Assembly (NCBI RefSeq): GCF_004115085.1
Contig: NZ_QXJP01000003.1
Coordinates: forward strand, 186,001 to 250,000
DNA length: 64,000 nt
Direction of reading: 5' to 3'
DNA from: Longirhabdus pacifica
Lineage (GTDB): Bacteria; Bacillota; Bacilli; Paenibacillales; DSM-105158
The notes under the pieces are model-generated. The model searched no databases and was not told the DNA's origin. It saw only the letters and a program-made list of their open reading frames with translations. The stretch's first letter is position 1, and every line of letters begins with the position of its first letter. Made by a program: the position numbers and the translations under genes. Shown in pieces: positions 27,375 to 36,686 of the stretch.

Positions 27375-29828
27375 TCAAAGCATCATTTGTGGATCTACAT
27401 CGATACTGATCATCAGATGCTTATCGTTTATATTATTTTTCACTTGATCTATGGTTGCTTGTACTTGCTTCAAGATCTTCGCTTCTCCCAAATATTTTAT
27501 CACGCATTGGAAACGATATCTATCTTTCACTTTCGCAAGTGGAGAAGAAACCGGTCCTAATATTTGCGGCAATGCTTGATGCGCGTTCCCTTCTCGCTGC
27601 CACATGGAACTCAAATGTTCTACGAGCATTTCACCAGCATGGATGAGAAGATCAATATGTTCATGACTGAACGTAATGAGCAATAAATGACAATACGGTG
27701 GGTACATATGCAGCTTACGCTGATTCAACTCTTGTAATACAAATTTTTCGTAATCATGGTGCTGTGCACTGAGCAGACTGTAGTGATCTGGATTATAAGT
27801 TTGGATAATAACTTCGCCCGGCAGTTCATGTCGGCCTGCTCTTCCAGAAACCTGCGTTAAAAGCTGAAATGTTTTTTCCGCTGCACGAAAATCAGGTAAT
27901 TTTAGTGTGGTGTCTGCGGCAATGACCCCTACTAGCGTGACATCAGGGAAATCCAGTCCTTTCGCCACCATTTGCGTACCTAACAACACGTCGGCTTTCT
28001 TCTCTCTAAATTGGGTTAGCCACTTCTCGTGTGAACCTTTTTCCCTTGTCGTATCCATATCCATCCGAATGACTCTAATTCCTGGGAAATATTTTGTTAA
28101 TTGCTCCTCTACACGCTGTGTCCCCACACCAAAATAACGAATGTGTTCACTTTGACAATCTGGACATTGCTTTAACTCTTGTTCGGTATACCCACAGTAA
28201 TGACAGCGAATGTGATGCTGATGACGATGATACGTTAACGAGATTTCACAATGCGGACACGTCGCCGTAAACCCACAAGATCGGCACAGTACGAACGTAG
28301 AAAAACCGCGTCGATTCATGAGTAGCACGATTTGCTCTCCTTTTTCGCACCGATCTTCAATGGCTTCATGTAAAGCACGACTGAACATCGATCGATTGCC
28401 TTCTTTTAGCTCTTCGCGCATATCTACGAGTTGAACAGGAGGCAGTGGCTGGTTCCCCACTCGCACGTGTAAACCTAAATAATTTTCTTTCCCTCTCCGT
28501 GCAGCATAGTACGTTTCTAGTGAAGGTGTTGCCGACCCAAGCACAACAACGGCTTGATGATGCTGCGCTCTTTTCAATGCAATATGCTTCGCATGATATT
28601 TAGGACTTTCTTCTTGTTTGTACGTCGACTCATGTTCTTCATCAATGATAATTAAGCCGATACGATCAAAAGGAGCAAATAGTGCAGATCTCGCTCCAAT
28701 CACCACTTTGCAGTTACTATTCTTAATCTTCTTCCATTCGTCGTATCGTTCACCTGTAGAAAGTCGACTATGCAGTACCGCTACGAGATCGCCAAACCTA
28801 CTTTTAAACCGTTCCACCATCTGCGCTGTTAAAGCAATCTCGGGCACGAGTACGATCGCTTCTCTGCCTTGATCTAAGCATTGCTGAATTAGCTGTAAGT
28901 ATATTTCTGTTTTACCACTGCCCGTTACACCGTGTAGTAAAAACCACGCATACTGCTGTAAAGATAATGGCTTGCTTACATCATCATAGACGCGTTGCTG
29001 ATTCGTCGTGAGCTGCAATGGAGTAGAAGTTTCAAATGTGCGATGAGCATAAGGATCTCTTGCCACCTCACGCTTTTGTATTTGCAGCCATCCTTTGGCC
29101 TCCATCGCTTTCATCACTTGTGTTGTAATCCCTAACTCCCTAGATAAAGCAGAGATCGCAATTTCATCGTTATGTTCTATGAAATAATGCAATACTTTTA
29201 ACTGCGCCTTTGCATTGGATGAACATTGCTCTACATATTGCTGCAATGCTTTTTTATGAGGCGGAATGACCGTTAACCTTTGTTTACTTGCTGCTTTATC
29301 TTTAATTTCTTGTTGTTCTAGCAGCACGTTGTTTTGAATTAACGTTTGAATCACTTTACTATGTTTAGGAAAATGAGTTAATAGTTCATTCAACTCTACT
29401 TTTTGTTTGTGCTGAATATAGGCAATGATGTCCTGTTCTTCTGCAAGGACAATCGAAGGTAGTGCCGTTTGCTCATTTATTCTCAACACTCGCTTGTACT
29501 TGGCCCGAAGTGCAGACGGAAGCATTGCCTTTATCGCTGTGATGCGATGGCAAGCGTATCGTTCACTCACCCATACGGATAAGTCGATTAATTCTTTCGT
29601 TAGCGGAGGCAAGGAATCTAGCACTCTAGTGATCGGTTTGCACTTTTCTCGTGGGTATTCACTAGTCTGCTTCATTTGAATGACGTAGCCTTGTACCACT
29701 CTGGGTCCGAAAGTGACTCCAACTCTACTTCCTACCGTAACCCACGGCAGTAGTGCATCAGGAACGATATAATCATATATGCGATTTGTATTTTCTGTTG
29801 CAACATCAACAATAACTTCTGCAAACAT
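27375..29828 (-). CDS. priA: Primosomal protein N' (replication restart helicase PriA)
   Basis: Reloads the replisome at collapsed forks. The 817 residues comprise the 3'-end-binding domain (FAEVIVDVATENTNRIYDY), a winged helix, helicase motifs LLHGVTGSGKTEIY and IIDEEHESTYKQ, and a zinc-binding insert with paired CxxC motifs (CRSCGF, CPHCE, CHYCGY, CPDCQ). ATG at 29826-29828, 4 nt after the coaBC stop, with AAGGAAAG inside the end of coaBC. Confidence 0.97.
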   Translation of the reverse strand: MFAEVIVDVATENTNRIYDYIVPDALLPWVTVGSRVGVTFGPRVVQGYVIQMKQTSEYPREKCKPITRVLDSLPPLTKELIDLSVWVSERYACHRITAIKAMLPSALRAKYKRVLRINEQTALPSIVLAEEQDIIAYIQHKQKVELNELLTHFPKHSKVIQTLIQNNVLLEQQEIKDKAASKQRLTVIPPHKKALQQYVEQCSSNAKAQLKVLHYFIEHNDEIAISALSRELGITTQVMKAMEAKGWLQIQKREVARDPYAHRTFETSTPLQLTTNQQRVYDDVSKPLSLQQYAWFLLHGVTGSGKTEIYLQLIQQCLDQGREAIVLVPEIALTAQMVERFKSRFGDLVAVLHSRLSTGERYDEWKKIKNSNCKVVIGARSALFAPFDRIGLIIIDEEHESTYKQEESPKYHAKHIALKRAQHHQAVVVLGSATPSLETYYAARRGKENYLGLHVRVGNQPLPPVQLVDMREELKEGNRSMFSRALHEAIEDRCEKGEQIVLLMNRRGFSTFVLCRSCGFTATCPHCEISLTYHRHQHHIRCHYCGYTEQELKQCPDCQSEHIRYFGVGTQRVEEQLTKYFPGIRVIRMDMDTTREKGSHEKWLTQFREKKADVLLGTQMVAKGLDFPDVTLVGVIAADTTLKLPDFRAAEKTFQLLTQVSGRAGRHELPGEVIIQTYNPDHYSLLSAQHHDYEKFVLQELNQRKLHMYPPYCHLLLITFSHEHIDLLIHAGEMLVEHLSSMWQREGNAHQALPQILGPVSSPLAKVKDRYRFQCVIKYLGEAKILKQVQATIDQVKNNINDKHLMISIDVDPQMML

Positions 29829-29832
29829 CGGA

Positions 29833-31050
29833 TTACTTTCCTTCATCTATTAATGTATCCGAGATAATAGACATTAGCTCTGCTGCCACTTGCTTTTTAG
29901 ACATCATCGGTAAATCTGCTATCATGCCATCTTCATTAAATACTTTTACGATATTCGTATTGGATGAAAAGCCTGCACCTGGAACAGTGACATCGTTCAG
30001 TACGATCAAATCACAATGTTTACGTTTCAATTTATCTTGAGCATGAACATCACCGTTTTCCGTTTCCGCGGCAAAGCCAACGATAAACTGATTCGTTTTA
30101 CGTTTTCCCATGTGTTGCAATATGTCTTCTGTTTTCTGTAGTGCAATGTCCCATTGGTCACTTTTTTTCTTTATTTTTTGTTCTTCCACGTTGATCGGTC
30201 GGTAATCGCTCACCGCTGCCGCCATCACGAGTATGTCGGTATGCGAAAAATGCTCATTCACCGCGTCATACATTTCCTTAGATGAACTTGTAAATATAGA
30301 CTGTACACCAGTAGGACAAGGCTCTGTCATATGACCGTGAATAAACGTCACATCCGCGCCTTGATCTCTTGCTTGTTCTGCGAGTGCAATACCCATTTTT
30401 CCAGAAGAGTCGTTGGCAATATAGCGAACAGGATCAATCCGCTCCCTCGTTCCACCTGCGGTAATCAACACTTTCTTGCCTTTGAGCTTTTGGCTATTTT
30501 GCATACTGGAGGCGAGCATGTCCTGCACGTAGTTGAAAATTTGCTCTGGTTCAGCCATTCTCCCTTTCCCAACATAACCGCAAGCCAATTGGCCTTCATT
30601 CGGATCTATGAACTGTACACCTCTGTCCAATAACGTTTGCATATTTTGCTGTACAGCAGGATGTGCGTACATGTTGACATTCATGGCTGGAGCAATGACG
30701 ATAGGACATGTCACTGCTAAAAGGGTCGTGCTTAACATATCGTCAGCGATGCCATGTGTCATTTTCGCTAAAATATTTGCAGTAGCTGGTGCGATAATGA
30801 CCAAATCTGCTTTATCCGCAGCATCAATATGCGAGACGACTTTCGGATTTGTTTCGTTAAATGTATCTATATAAACCGGATTGCGCGATATCGTTTGAAA
30901 CGTTAACGGTTCGATAAATTTAGATGCAGAATTCGTCATAATGACTTGTACGTCTGCACCAGCTTGTACTAATGTACTACAGAGTGTTATCCCTTTATAT
31001 GAAGCAATGCCACCTGAAATACCTAATATAATAGATTTACCTTTAACCAC
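29833..31050 (-). CDS. coaBC: Bifunctional phosphopantothenoylcysteine decarboxylase/phosphopantothenate-cysteine ligase
   Basis: Two steps of CoA synthesis in one protein. The FMN-dependent CoaC half (1-190) has GISGGIASYKG, APATANILAKM, the PASANT-like APAMNVNMY and the Cys-containing ACGYVGKGRMAEP. The CoaB half has VLITAGGTRERIDPVR and NDSSGKMG. The 405 residues are normal. GTG start at 31048-31050 after GTGAGGT. With coaD at the window start, two CoA loci are visible. Confidence 0.97.
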   Translation of the reverse strand: MVKGKSIILGISGGIASYKGITLCSTLVQAGADVQVIMTNSASKFIEPLTFQTISRNPVYIDTFNETNPKVVSHIDAADKADLVIIAPATANILAKMTHGIADDMLSTTLLAVTCPIVIAPAMNVNMYAHPAVQQNMQTLLDRGVQFIDPNEGQLACGYVGKGRMAEPEQIFNYVQDMLASSMQNSQKLKGKKVLITAGGTRERIDPVRYIANDSSGKMGIALAEQARDQGADVTFIHGHMTEPCPTGVQSIFTSSSKEMYDAVNEHFSHTDILVMAAAVSDYRPINVEEQKIKKKSDQWDIALQKTEDILQHMGKRKTNQFIVGFAAETENGDVHAQDKLKRKHCDLIVLNDVTVPGAGFSSNTNIVKVFNEDGMIADLPMMSKKQVAAELMSIISDTLIDEGK

Positions 31051-31132
31051 GTTACCTCACCGCTTCCATTATAAAGTTCATTTTCTTTGTCTTGTTTTTT
31101 CAAATTAGCATACTACGAAAAAGAGCAAGAAA

Positions 31133-31156
31133 GAAAAAAACAACCCTTCGGTTGTT
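31133..31156 (-). terminator. Hairpin after rpoZ
   Basis: On the minus strand AACAACC (31150-31156), a 4-nt loop and GGTTGTT (31139-31145) are followed by a T-rich run. It lies between rpoZ and coaBC, which suggests partial termination that lowers expression of the downstream genes. Confidence 0.75.
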
Positions 31157-31167
31157 GTTCTCACTGC

Positions 31168-31371
31168 TTATCTTTCGTCCCTTATTTCTATCTTTACTTC
31201 ATCTTCAATTAATTCTTCCAGTGCCATGCCAACAAATTTATGTGAATGTGTTCTTGGCAATAAACAAACAGCACCATCTCTTAATTCTCTAGCTCGGCGG
31301 GAAGATGCAATCACTAATGAATACTTGCTCCCCACCTTCTGTTCCAATTCATCGATAGAAGGTTCTAACAT
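31168..31371 (-). CDS. rpoZ: DNA-directed RNA polymerase omega subunit
   Basis: A 67-residue RNA polymerase assembly subunit. MLEPSIDELEQKVGSKYSLV and SSRRARELRDG match omega. ATG at 31369-31371 with AGAGGTGA upstream; an in-frame GTG four codons earlier is possible. It follows gmk, as in most Firmicutes. Confidence 0.96.
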   Translation of the reverse strand: MLEPSIDELEQKVGSKYSLVIASSRRARELRDGAVCLLPRTHSHKFVGMALEELIEDEVKIEIRDER

Positions 31372-31436
31372 ATGTTCACTCACCTCTTCCCTTTATAGCA
31401 TACCATGTTACGTAAAATGTAACAATAATGGGATAG

Positions 31437-32057
31437 TTAATCTACCTGAAACGCTTCAATTGCCGCTTTTTCAATATCAGGGAACACTCTTTCTCGCTTA
31501 CAATGTTCCGCTTCGATAATCGATTCAATGCGAGAGCTTGCCAGCTCAATTTGATCATTTACCACGACATAATCATAGCTTTTCAGCCTGTTAATTTCCT
31601 CTTTGGCTACTACCATACGACTTTGAATGGTGGCTTCGTTTTCTGTGCCTCTATTCTCAATACGACTTCTCAATTCATTAAGAGATGGCGGAACCAAAAA
31701 GATAAACACGCCATTCGGACACTTTTCTTTCACTTGCATCGCGCCCTTGACATCGATTTCTAGTATGATGTCTTTGCCTGATTCTGTCGTTTCCTCTACA
31801 AACTTCGCTGGTGTGCCATAGTAATTATCCACATACTTAGCCCATTCCAACATTTCTCCGCGACCAATCATGTCTTCGAACTCTTGTTTACTTTTGAAAA
31901 AGTAATTGACACTATCCTGTTCCCCTTTTCTTGGAGAACGTGTGGTTGCAGAAATGGAGTACACCAAATTTGTCATTTTTTTTCGTAGAGCGGCACATAC
32001 CGTCCCTTTGCCTACACCAGAAGGTCCAGACAAAACAATTAATAATCCTTTATGCAT
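31437..32057 (-). CDS. gmk: Guanylate kinase
   Basis: Converts GMP to GDP with ATP. The 206-residue P-loop kinase has [11 protein letters not shown] (Walker A), the GMP-binding [16 protein letters not shown] and the LID region [16 protein letters not shown]. Two adjacent ATGs are candidates; the second (32055-32057) has GAGG 6 nt upstream. It lies 8 nt after remA. Confidence 0.97.
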   Translation of the reverse strand: MHKGLLIVLSGPSGVGKGTVCAALRKKMTNLVYSISATTRSPRKGEQDSVNYFFKSKQEFEDMIGRGEMLEWAKYVDNYYGTPAKFVEETTESGKDIILEIDVKGAMQVKEKCPNGVFIFLVPPSLNELRSRIENRGTENEATIQSRMVVAKEEINRLKSYDYVVVNDQIELASSRIESIIEAEHCKRERVFPDIEKAAIEAFQVD

Positions 32058-32065
32058 CATAAACC

Positions 32066-32335
32066 TCACATCTTTTTATCATCTTGTTCATCCTCTTTGT
32101 TGGCTAAACGATGTGCTACCGTTTCCGGTTGAACAGCAGAAAGTATCACATGATCGCTATCGGTTATAATTACCGCTCTCGTACGTCTACCGTATGTAGC
32201 ATCAATTAGCATATGTCGATCCCTAGCCTCTTGGATAATTCTTTTGATTGGAGCCGATTCTGGACTAACAATGGAAATAATGCGATTAGCAGAAACGATA
32301 TTACCGAATCCAATGTTGATCAATTTAATTGGCAC
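32066..32335 (-). CDS. remA: Extracellular matrix regulatory protein RemA
   Basis: A DNA-binding activator of biofilm matrix and osmoprotection genes in B. subtilis, forming oligomeric rings. The 89 residues ([38 protein letters not shown]) are nearly identical to B. subtilis YlzA. The start is the GTG at 32333-32335, 8 nt after GGAGG. It lies between yicC and gmk in the conserved order. Confidence 0.96.
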   Translation of the reverse strand: MPIKLINIGFGNIVSANRIISIVSPESAPIKRIIQEARDRHMLIDATYGRRTRAVIITDSDHVILSAVQPETVAHRLANKEDEQDDKKM

Positions 32336-32398
32336 GCTTAATTCCTCCCTATACATATTTGCACAAAATACAAATCATATACGTATGTTATCGGACTT

Positions 32399-33274
32399 TT
32401 ATTCTATATTTTGTATTTGCTCGCGAATCTTTTCTAGTTCCGATTTCATATGAATGACATGGTTTGTCACAGCAAGATCATTAACTTTTGAAGCGATCGT
32501 ATTGGTTTCACGATTCATTTCTTGAATGAGAAAATCAATTTTTCGACCAATGGGACTTGCTGTTTCCATAAGCGTATAAAATTGTTTGCAATGACTCTTC
32601 AATCTTGTCAATTCTTCGCTGATGTCACTGCGGTCTGCCAATAAAGCCACTTCCATCGTGAATCTGACTTCATCTACATCACTATCTTCGAGAAGTTCCT
32701 TCAATCGATTGCGAAGTTTTTCTCGGTGGTTTTGTTTGACATCATCACATACACTGTCTATTTGTTGGATAACTTTCTCCAATAGAGTGAGACGCTCTAT
32801 TAAATCTTCTTTTATATGTACTGCTTCTTGAAATCTCATGTTTATGAGTTGAGAAAGTGCAGTATCCAAACATTGCAATAAAGCAGCTTGTACGTTTTCA
32901 TCTGCCTGCATCTCCGCTTGTTCCACTTTAATCAAGTCAGGAACTTGCAGCAGGTCATGCAAAGAAACAGATTGAACATTAAAATAATGCTGCATCTCTG
33001 TTAAAGAGTTTCGGAGTGAAGATGCTAACTTACTATCCATAGAAACATGCTTTTCAGCATGACTTCCTTGTTCTACAGTAATAAAAACATCTAATTTCCC
33101 TCTGCTTATTCGTTGTTTAATCCGCTTTTTCAATGCATCTTCAAAACGAATCCATTCCCTCGGCATACGGATCGCACTTTCTAAATAACGATGGTTCACT
33201 GATTTCATTTCTATTTTAACGTACACATCGTCTATCATCGTATCACACAGTCCATACCCTGTCATACTATACAT
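32399..33274 (-). CDS. YicC/YloC-family endoribonuclease
   Basis: A metal-dependent endoribonuclease family; YloC of B. subtilis and YicC of E. coli are the known members. MYSMTGYG at the N-terminus, SVNHRYLE, and the C-terminal QEMNRETNTIASKVND are signature stretches. This 291-residue form starts at ATG 33272-33274. It heads the block remA-gmk-rpoZ-coaBC-priA and on to rpe, and is 38 nt downstream of the MTHFR fusion gene. Confidence 0.92.
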   Translation of the reverse strand: MYSMTGYGLCDTMIDDVYVKIEMKSVNHRYLESAIRMPREWIRFEDALKKRIKQRISRGKLDVFITVEQGSHAEKHVSMDSKLASSLRNSLTEMQHYFNVQSVSLHDLLQVPDLIKVEQAEMQADENVQAALLQCLDTALSQLINMRFQEAVHIKEDLIERLTLLEKVIQQIDSVCDDVKQNHREKLRNRLKELLEDSDVDEVRFTMEVALLADRSDISEELTRLKSHCKQFYTLMETASPIGRKIDFLIQEMNRETNTIASKVNDLAVTNHVIHMKSELEKIREQIQNIE

Positions 33275-33312
33275 TAGTATCACATCCATTACCCTATTTT
33301 AAGTTATTTTGT

Positions 33313-35184
33313 TTACTTGGACAAGTGCAAATCAAAACGTTTGGTCTTTTTCCACACATAATTTGTCAAAGCAACCGTCATATCATAAGCTAGAAATGGG
33401 GTCATTAAATAAATACCGTTAAATAATGGCATCGCTACATCCAGTAATTCCTCTGCAATTTTCACCCCTGCAGCTCTGCCTTCTTCCCCTCTTAAGCCTG
33501 CCATTCTCTGTCTTACTTCATCTGATAATTGTATCCCTGGCACTTCATTATGCAAATATTCCGCATTGCCTCCGCTTGCTAACGGTGCAATACCAACGAA
33601 AATAGGTACGTCTAAATGCTTCGTGGATTCATGAAGTTCTTCAATCAATGCCGCATCATAAATAGGCTGCGTCATAATGTAATCCGCACCGCATTCCACT
33701 TTCTTCTCTAACCGTTCAATCGCTTTATGCAAATGTTTTACATGTGGATTAAATGCAGCTCCAATGACAAAATTCGCTTTCTGCTTTAATGGTTTACCTG
33801 AAAATGCCGTTCCCTCATTCAACTGTTTAATCATGCGAATGATTTCAAATGAATTCAAGTCGTATACAGAGCTTGCACCAGGCAGGTCACCGAATCGCGC
33901 GGGGTCCCCTGTCACTGCTAATACATGATCTATATCTAAAGCATCAAATCCCATCATATGCGATTGCGTACCGATTAAATTACGGTCACGACACGCAATA
34001 TGTACGAGTGGCCTGATGTCATACTTTTCTTTCACGATCGTTGCAAGCGCCATATTACTCATTCTCGTCACCGCTAACGAATTATCTGCCATCGTTAACG
34101 CATCGACGCCAGCTTCTTTTAACGCTTTTGTGCCTGCTAAAAATTTATCAATATCCAGATCTTTCGGTGGATCGAGTTCTACAATGACAGCATGGCGCTC
34201 TTTCACAATATCTACGATGGTAGGCTGATGGTGGTCACCTTCCGATTTGGAAACGACCTTCAACGGTAGCGGTTGCTTTTTCAACTGGGGCGCAGGAGCA
34301 TGCAGTTGATCCAAATCAATATCATCGATAGCGGCTTTCATCGCAGCAATATGTTCTGGTGTCGTCCCACAGCATCCACCAACGATGCGTGCTCCGTATT
34401 GTACAAAAGGCAACACTTGATCAGCAAAATATTGCGGTGAGGTGACATACTCATATTTTCCATCGACATAGTCAGGTTTTCCGGCATTAGGAAAAATAGA
34501 GAATGGACCTGTCACATCACAATCGTATAAGTATTGCAATGTACGCTTCATATTTTGTGGTCCACTGCGGCAATTCAATCCAATCATGTCTGCCCCTTCA
34601 TCCATTAACTGTAGAAAAGCCTGATCGATCTTCATCCCATCCATCATACGTGTAGCATCTTCTACTGCCAATTGACATAGGACAGGGATGTTGCTTTCCT
34701 CACGAATAAACTGCAAGGCCATCGAAATTTCTTCCACATCAAAAAATGTCTCCAGCATAATCGCATCGACTTGTTCTTCTAATAGGATAGAAATTTGCTC
34801 TTGTAAGTTTTGCAGCACGTATTTGGGGTCTAAATGATGTTTTCGTTCATCACGAATAGAACCAACGGCTCCGACCACGTAAGCATCTTCTCCTACCGCT
34901 TCTCTAGCGATACGCACCGCAGCGCGATTGATCGATTGTACTTCATTTGCTAATCCGTATTTTTCTAATTTTTCTCGGTTAGCAGAGTACGTATTCGTTT
35001 CTATGAGCCTTGCACCCGCTTCGTAATACTTTTGATGCAACTGAGTAATAATATGTGGTTTTGTCATATTAAACTGTTCATAAGAGATGCCTACAGGGAA
35101 TCCTAATTGATACAAATACGTTCCTGCCGCTCCATCTCCTAGTAATATTTTATGTTGAATCACATCTAGTAATTTCTCTCTCAT
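33313..35184 (-). CDS. Bifunctional homocysteine S-methyltransferase / methylenetetrahydrofolate reductase (YitJ type)
   Basis: The N-terminal half (1-285) is a zinc homocysteine methyltransferase with LLGDGAAGTYLY, GLNCRSGP and GGCCGTTPEH (zinc Cys). The C-terminal half (about 330-620) is MTHFR with VELDPPKDLD, HIACRDRNL and TQPIYD. The 623 residues match B. subtilis YitJ, which links methionine recycling with folate. ATG at 35182-35184, 8 nt after AGGTGG. YitJ in B. subtilis has a SAM riboswitch; the leader here is only about 50 nt and has none. Confidence 0.95.
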   Translation of the reverse strand: MREKLLDVIQHKILLGDGAAGTYLYQLGFPVGISYEQFNMTKPHIITQLHQKYYEAGARLIETNTYSANREKLEKYGLANEVQSINRAAVRIAREAVGEDAYVVGAVGSIRDERKHHLDPKYVLQNLQEQISILLEEQVDAIMLETFFDVEEISMALQFIREESNIPVLCQLAVEDATRMMDGMKIDQAFLQLMDEGADMIGLNCRSGPQNMKRTLQYLYDCDVTGPFSIFPNAGKPDYVDGKYEYVTSPQYFADQVLPFVQYGARIVGGCCGTTPEHIAAMKAAIDDIDLDQLHAPAPQLKKQPLPLKVVSKSEGDHHQPTIVDIVKERHAVIVELDPPKDLDIDKFLAGTKALKEAGVDALTMADNSLAVTRMSNMALATIVKEKYDIRPLVHIACRDRNLIGTQSHMMGFDALDIDHVLAVTGDPARFGDLPGASSVYDLNSFEIIRMIKQLNEGTAFSGKPLKQKANFVIGAAFNPHVKHLHKAIERLEKKVECGADYIMTQPIYDAALIEELHESTKHLDVPIFVGIAPLASGGNAEYLHNEVPGIQLSDEVRQRMAGLRGEEGRAAGVKIAEELLDVAMPLFNGIYLMTPFLAYDMTVALTNYVWKKTKRFDLHLSK

Positions 35185-35239
35185 TTCCTCACCCACCTAC
35201 CGATATTTATGCCACGTTGAAGCAGTAAAACTTTTCATC

Positions 35240-35268
35240 ATTATATATTGCTTACTTGACGATAGCAA
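35240..35268 (-). promoter_or_regulatory. SigA promoter of the MTHFR fusion gene
   Basis: On the minus strand TTGCTA (35263-35268), a 17-nt spacer and a perfect TATAAT (35240-35245). Transcription would begin near 35233 and give a leader of about 50 nt. This may also drive yicC and the genes after it. Confidence 0.8.
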
Positions 35269-35303
35269 TCCTTTTATTGCTAGTGAATGGCTTGCAAAAC
35301 ACT

Positions 35304-35336
35304 AAAAAAAGGAGAGCAGAAACGAACGTTCCTGCC
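35304..35336 (-). terminator. Terminator of dapF
   Basis: On the minus strand GGCAGGAACG and CGTTTCTGCT pair over 10 bp (two G-U), followed by CTCC and seven T. It lies 86 nt after the dapF stop and just upstream of the MTHFR promoter. Confidence 0.8.
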
Positions 35337-35422
35337 CTGCTGCCCTAAACAATGTCACGATATGATTATCAAGCTTCTTTTACGACCTACAAGCCTACAT
35401 ATACGGATGCCAGATCGTAGTG

Positions 35423-36250
35423 TTAAGCCCACACTCCTGTATACACTTCCGTTGCCGCTCCAGTCATATACACGTGATCATCTGCTTCATTCCATTTAAT
35501 GTACAAGTCTCCACCTGCTAATGAAACCGTAGCGGAGCGGTCTGCTTTACCGTTTAACACAGCAGCTACCAACGTTGCACATGCCCCTGTCCCACAAGCT
35601 AAAGTAGGACCAACTCCACGTTCCCACACACGCATGTCCAGATGTTGCGGGGAGACAGCGGTCACAAATTCCACATTAATCTTGTTAGGGAAATAGCTAT
35701 GCTTCTCTATCTTTGGTCCCCACGCATGTAAATCTGTATTTACCGCATCATCCACGAAAATAACGCAGTGCGGATTCCCCATGGATACGGCTGTAAAATG
35801 AAACGTTGTTCCTTCTATTTCTATTGGATGCTGTTTCACTACATCACTTTGTATCACCGTTGGGATTTGCGTTCCTTGTAAAATCGGAGCACCCATGTCA
35901 ACTTGCACCGTGCTCACCTTGTTATCTTCTACCGTTAATACGACACGCTGCACACTGACTGCCGTTTCGATTTCTAACTGTCTTTTGTTCGTCAATTGAT
36001 GATCATACACATATTTAGCAACACAGCGGATAGCATTGCCGCATTGCTCTGCTTCTGTTCCATCTGCATTAAAAATACGCATTTTCACATCTGCTTGTTG
36101 TGAGGGTAATATGTAAACGAGTCCATCTGCACCGACACCAAAATGCCGATCACATATTTGCTCCGCTAATTCGTGAATATTGTGAGGTACTTGCTCGTCA
36201 TTAACGATCACAAAATCATTACCTAACCCGTGCATCTTTGTAAATTTCAT
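35423..36250 (-). CDS. dapF: Diaminopimelate epimerase
   Basis: Converts LL- to meso-diaminopimelate for lysine and peptidoglycan. The 275 residues hold both active-site Cys, in EQCGNAIRCVA and LACGTGACATLV, and the N-terminal TKMHGLGNDF. The start ATG (36248-36250) is 8 nt after TAGGAG; an in-frame GTG abuts that site. It is transcribed alone between a terminator and a 436-nt gap. Confidence 0.97.
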   Translation of the reverse strand: MKFTKMHGLGNDFVIVNDEQVPHNIHELAEQICDRHFGVGADGLVYILPSQQADVKMRIFNADGTEAEQCGNAIRCVAKYVYDHQLTNKRQLEIETAVSVQRVVLTVEDNKVSTVQVDMGAPILQGTQIPTVIQSDVVKQHPIEIEGTTFHFTAVSMGNPHCVIFVDDAVNTDLHAWGPKIEKHSYFPNKINVEFVTAVSPQHLDMRVWERGVGPTLACGTGACATLVAAVLNGKADRSATVSLAGGDLYIKWNEADDHVYMTGAATEVYTGVWA

Positions 36251-36686
36251 TTTTTTCACTCCTATTATTGAATATGCTGTATAACGCTGTATATCAAATG
36301 AGTTTTCCCCATGATTACTTTCTTTTTATGATAGCGTAAATATGCAAACATGGGTACGGATTGATTGTATATTTTTTTGTACTTCAATACAACAACACTC
36401 CACATGTATGCAAATGACACACATGAGGTAACACAACAAAAGTTGAAACACAAATAAATACAAACAAAAAAAGTCCGTAGCCCTTTGTACATATTGGCTT
36501 GCGAACTTATATTATCGATGACATTATATTTTTGACGGGAAATAGAAGTAAAAGTAATAGACTATTTTTTCAAACGCTCCATTTGTTGTTCAGAAATCCT
36601 GTTACTTTCTTAATTAATGACGATTATGCTTTTCATACTTCATGTTATAATATTATAAAATAAACTGAATTTTGGAGGTTTTGGGA
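36251..36686. other. Intergenic region dapF / capA-like gene
   Basis: A 436-nt AT-rich gap between divergent genes. Visible items are the octamer GCTGTATA repeated 10 bp apart (36276-36283, 36286-36293) close to the dapF start, and TATAAT (36646-36651) about 40 nt before the capA-like start, without a good -35. A 75-codon minus-strand frame in this gap has no ribosome site and looks non-coding. Confidence 0.5.

Noticed and set aside
12679-33274. Search for something mobile or novel inside the conserved block
   Set aside because: Apart from the degV substitution, the missing thiN and a few small repeats, gene order, overlaps and lengths are those expected for Bacillaceae.
35185-35422. Possible SAM (S-box) riboswitch upstream of the MTHFR fusion gene
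   Set aside because: The promoter lies inside this stretch and leaves only about 50 nt of leader; no conserved S-box segments were seen.
36265-36492. 75-codon minus-strand frame between dapF and the capA-like gene
   Set aside because: No ribosome site, Cys/Phe-rich composition unlike neighbouring genes, no recognisable motif.
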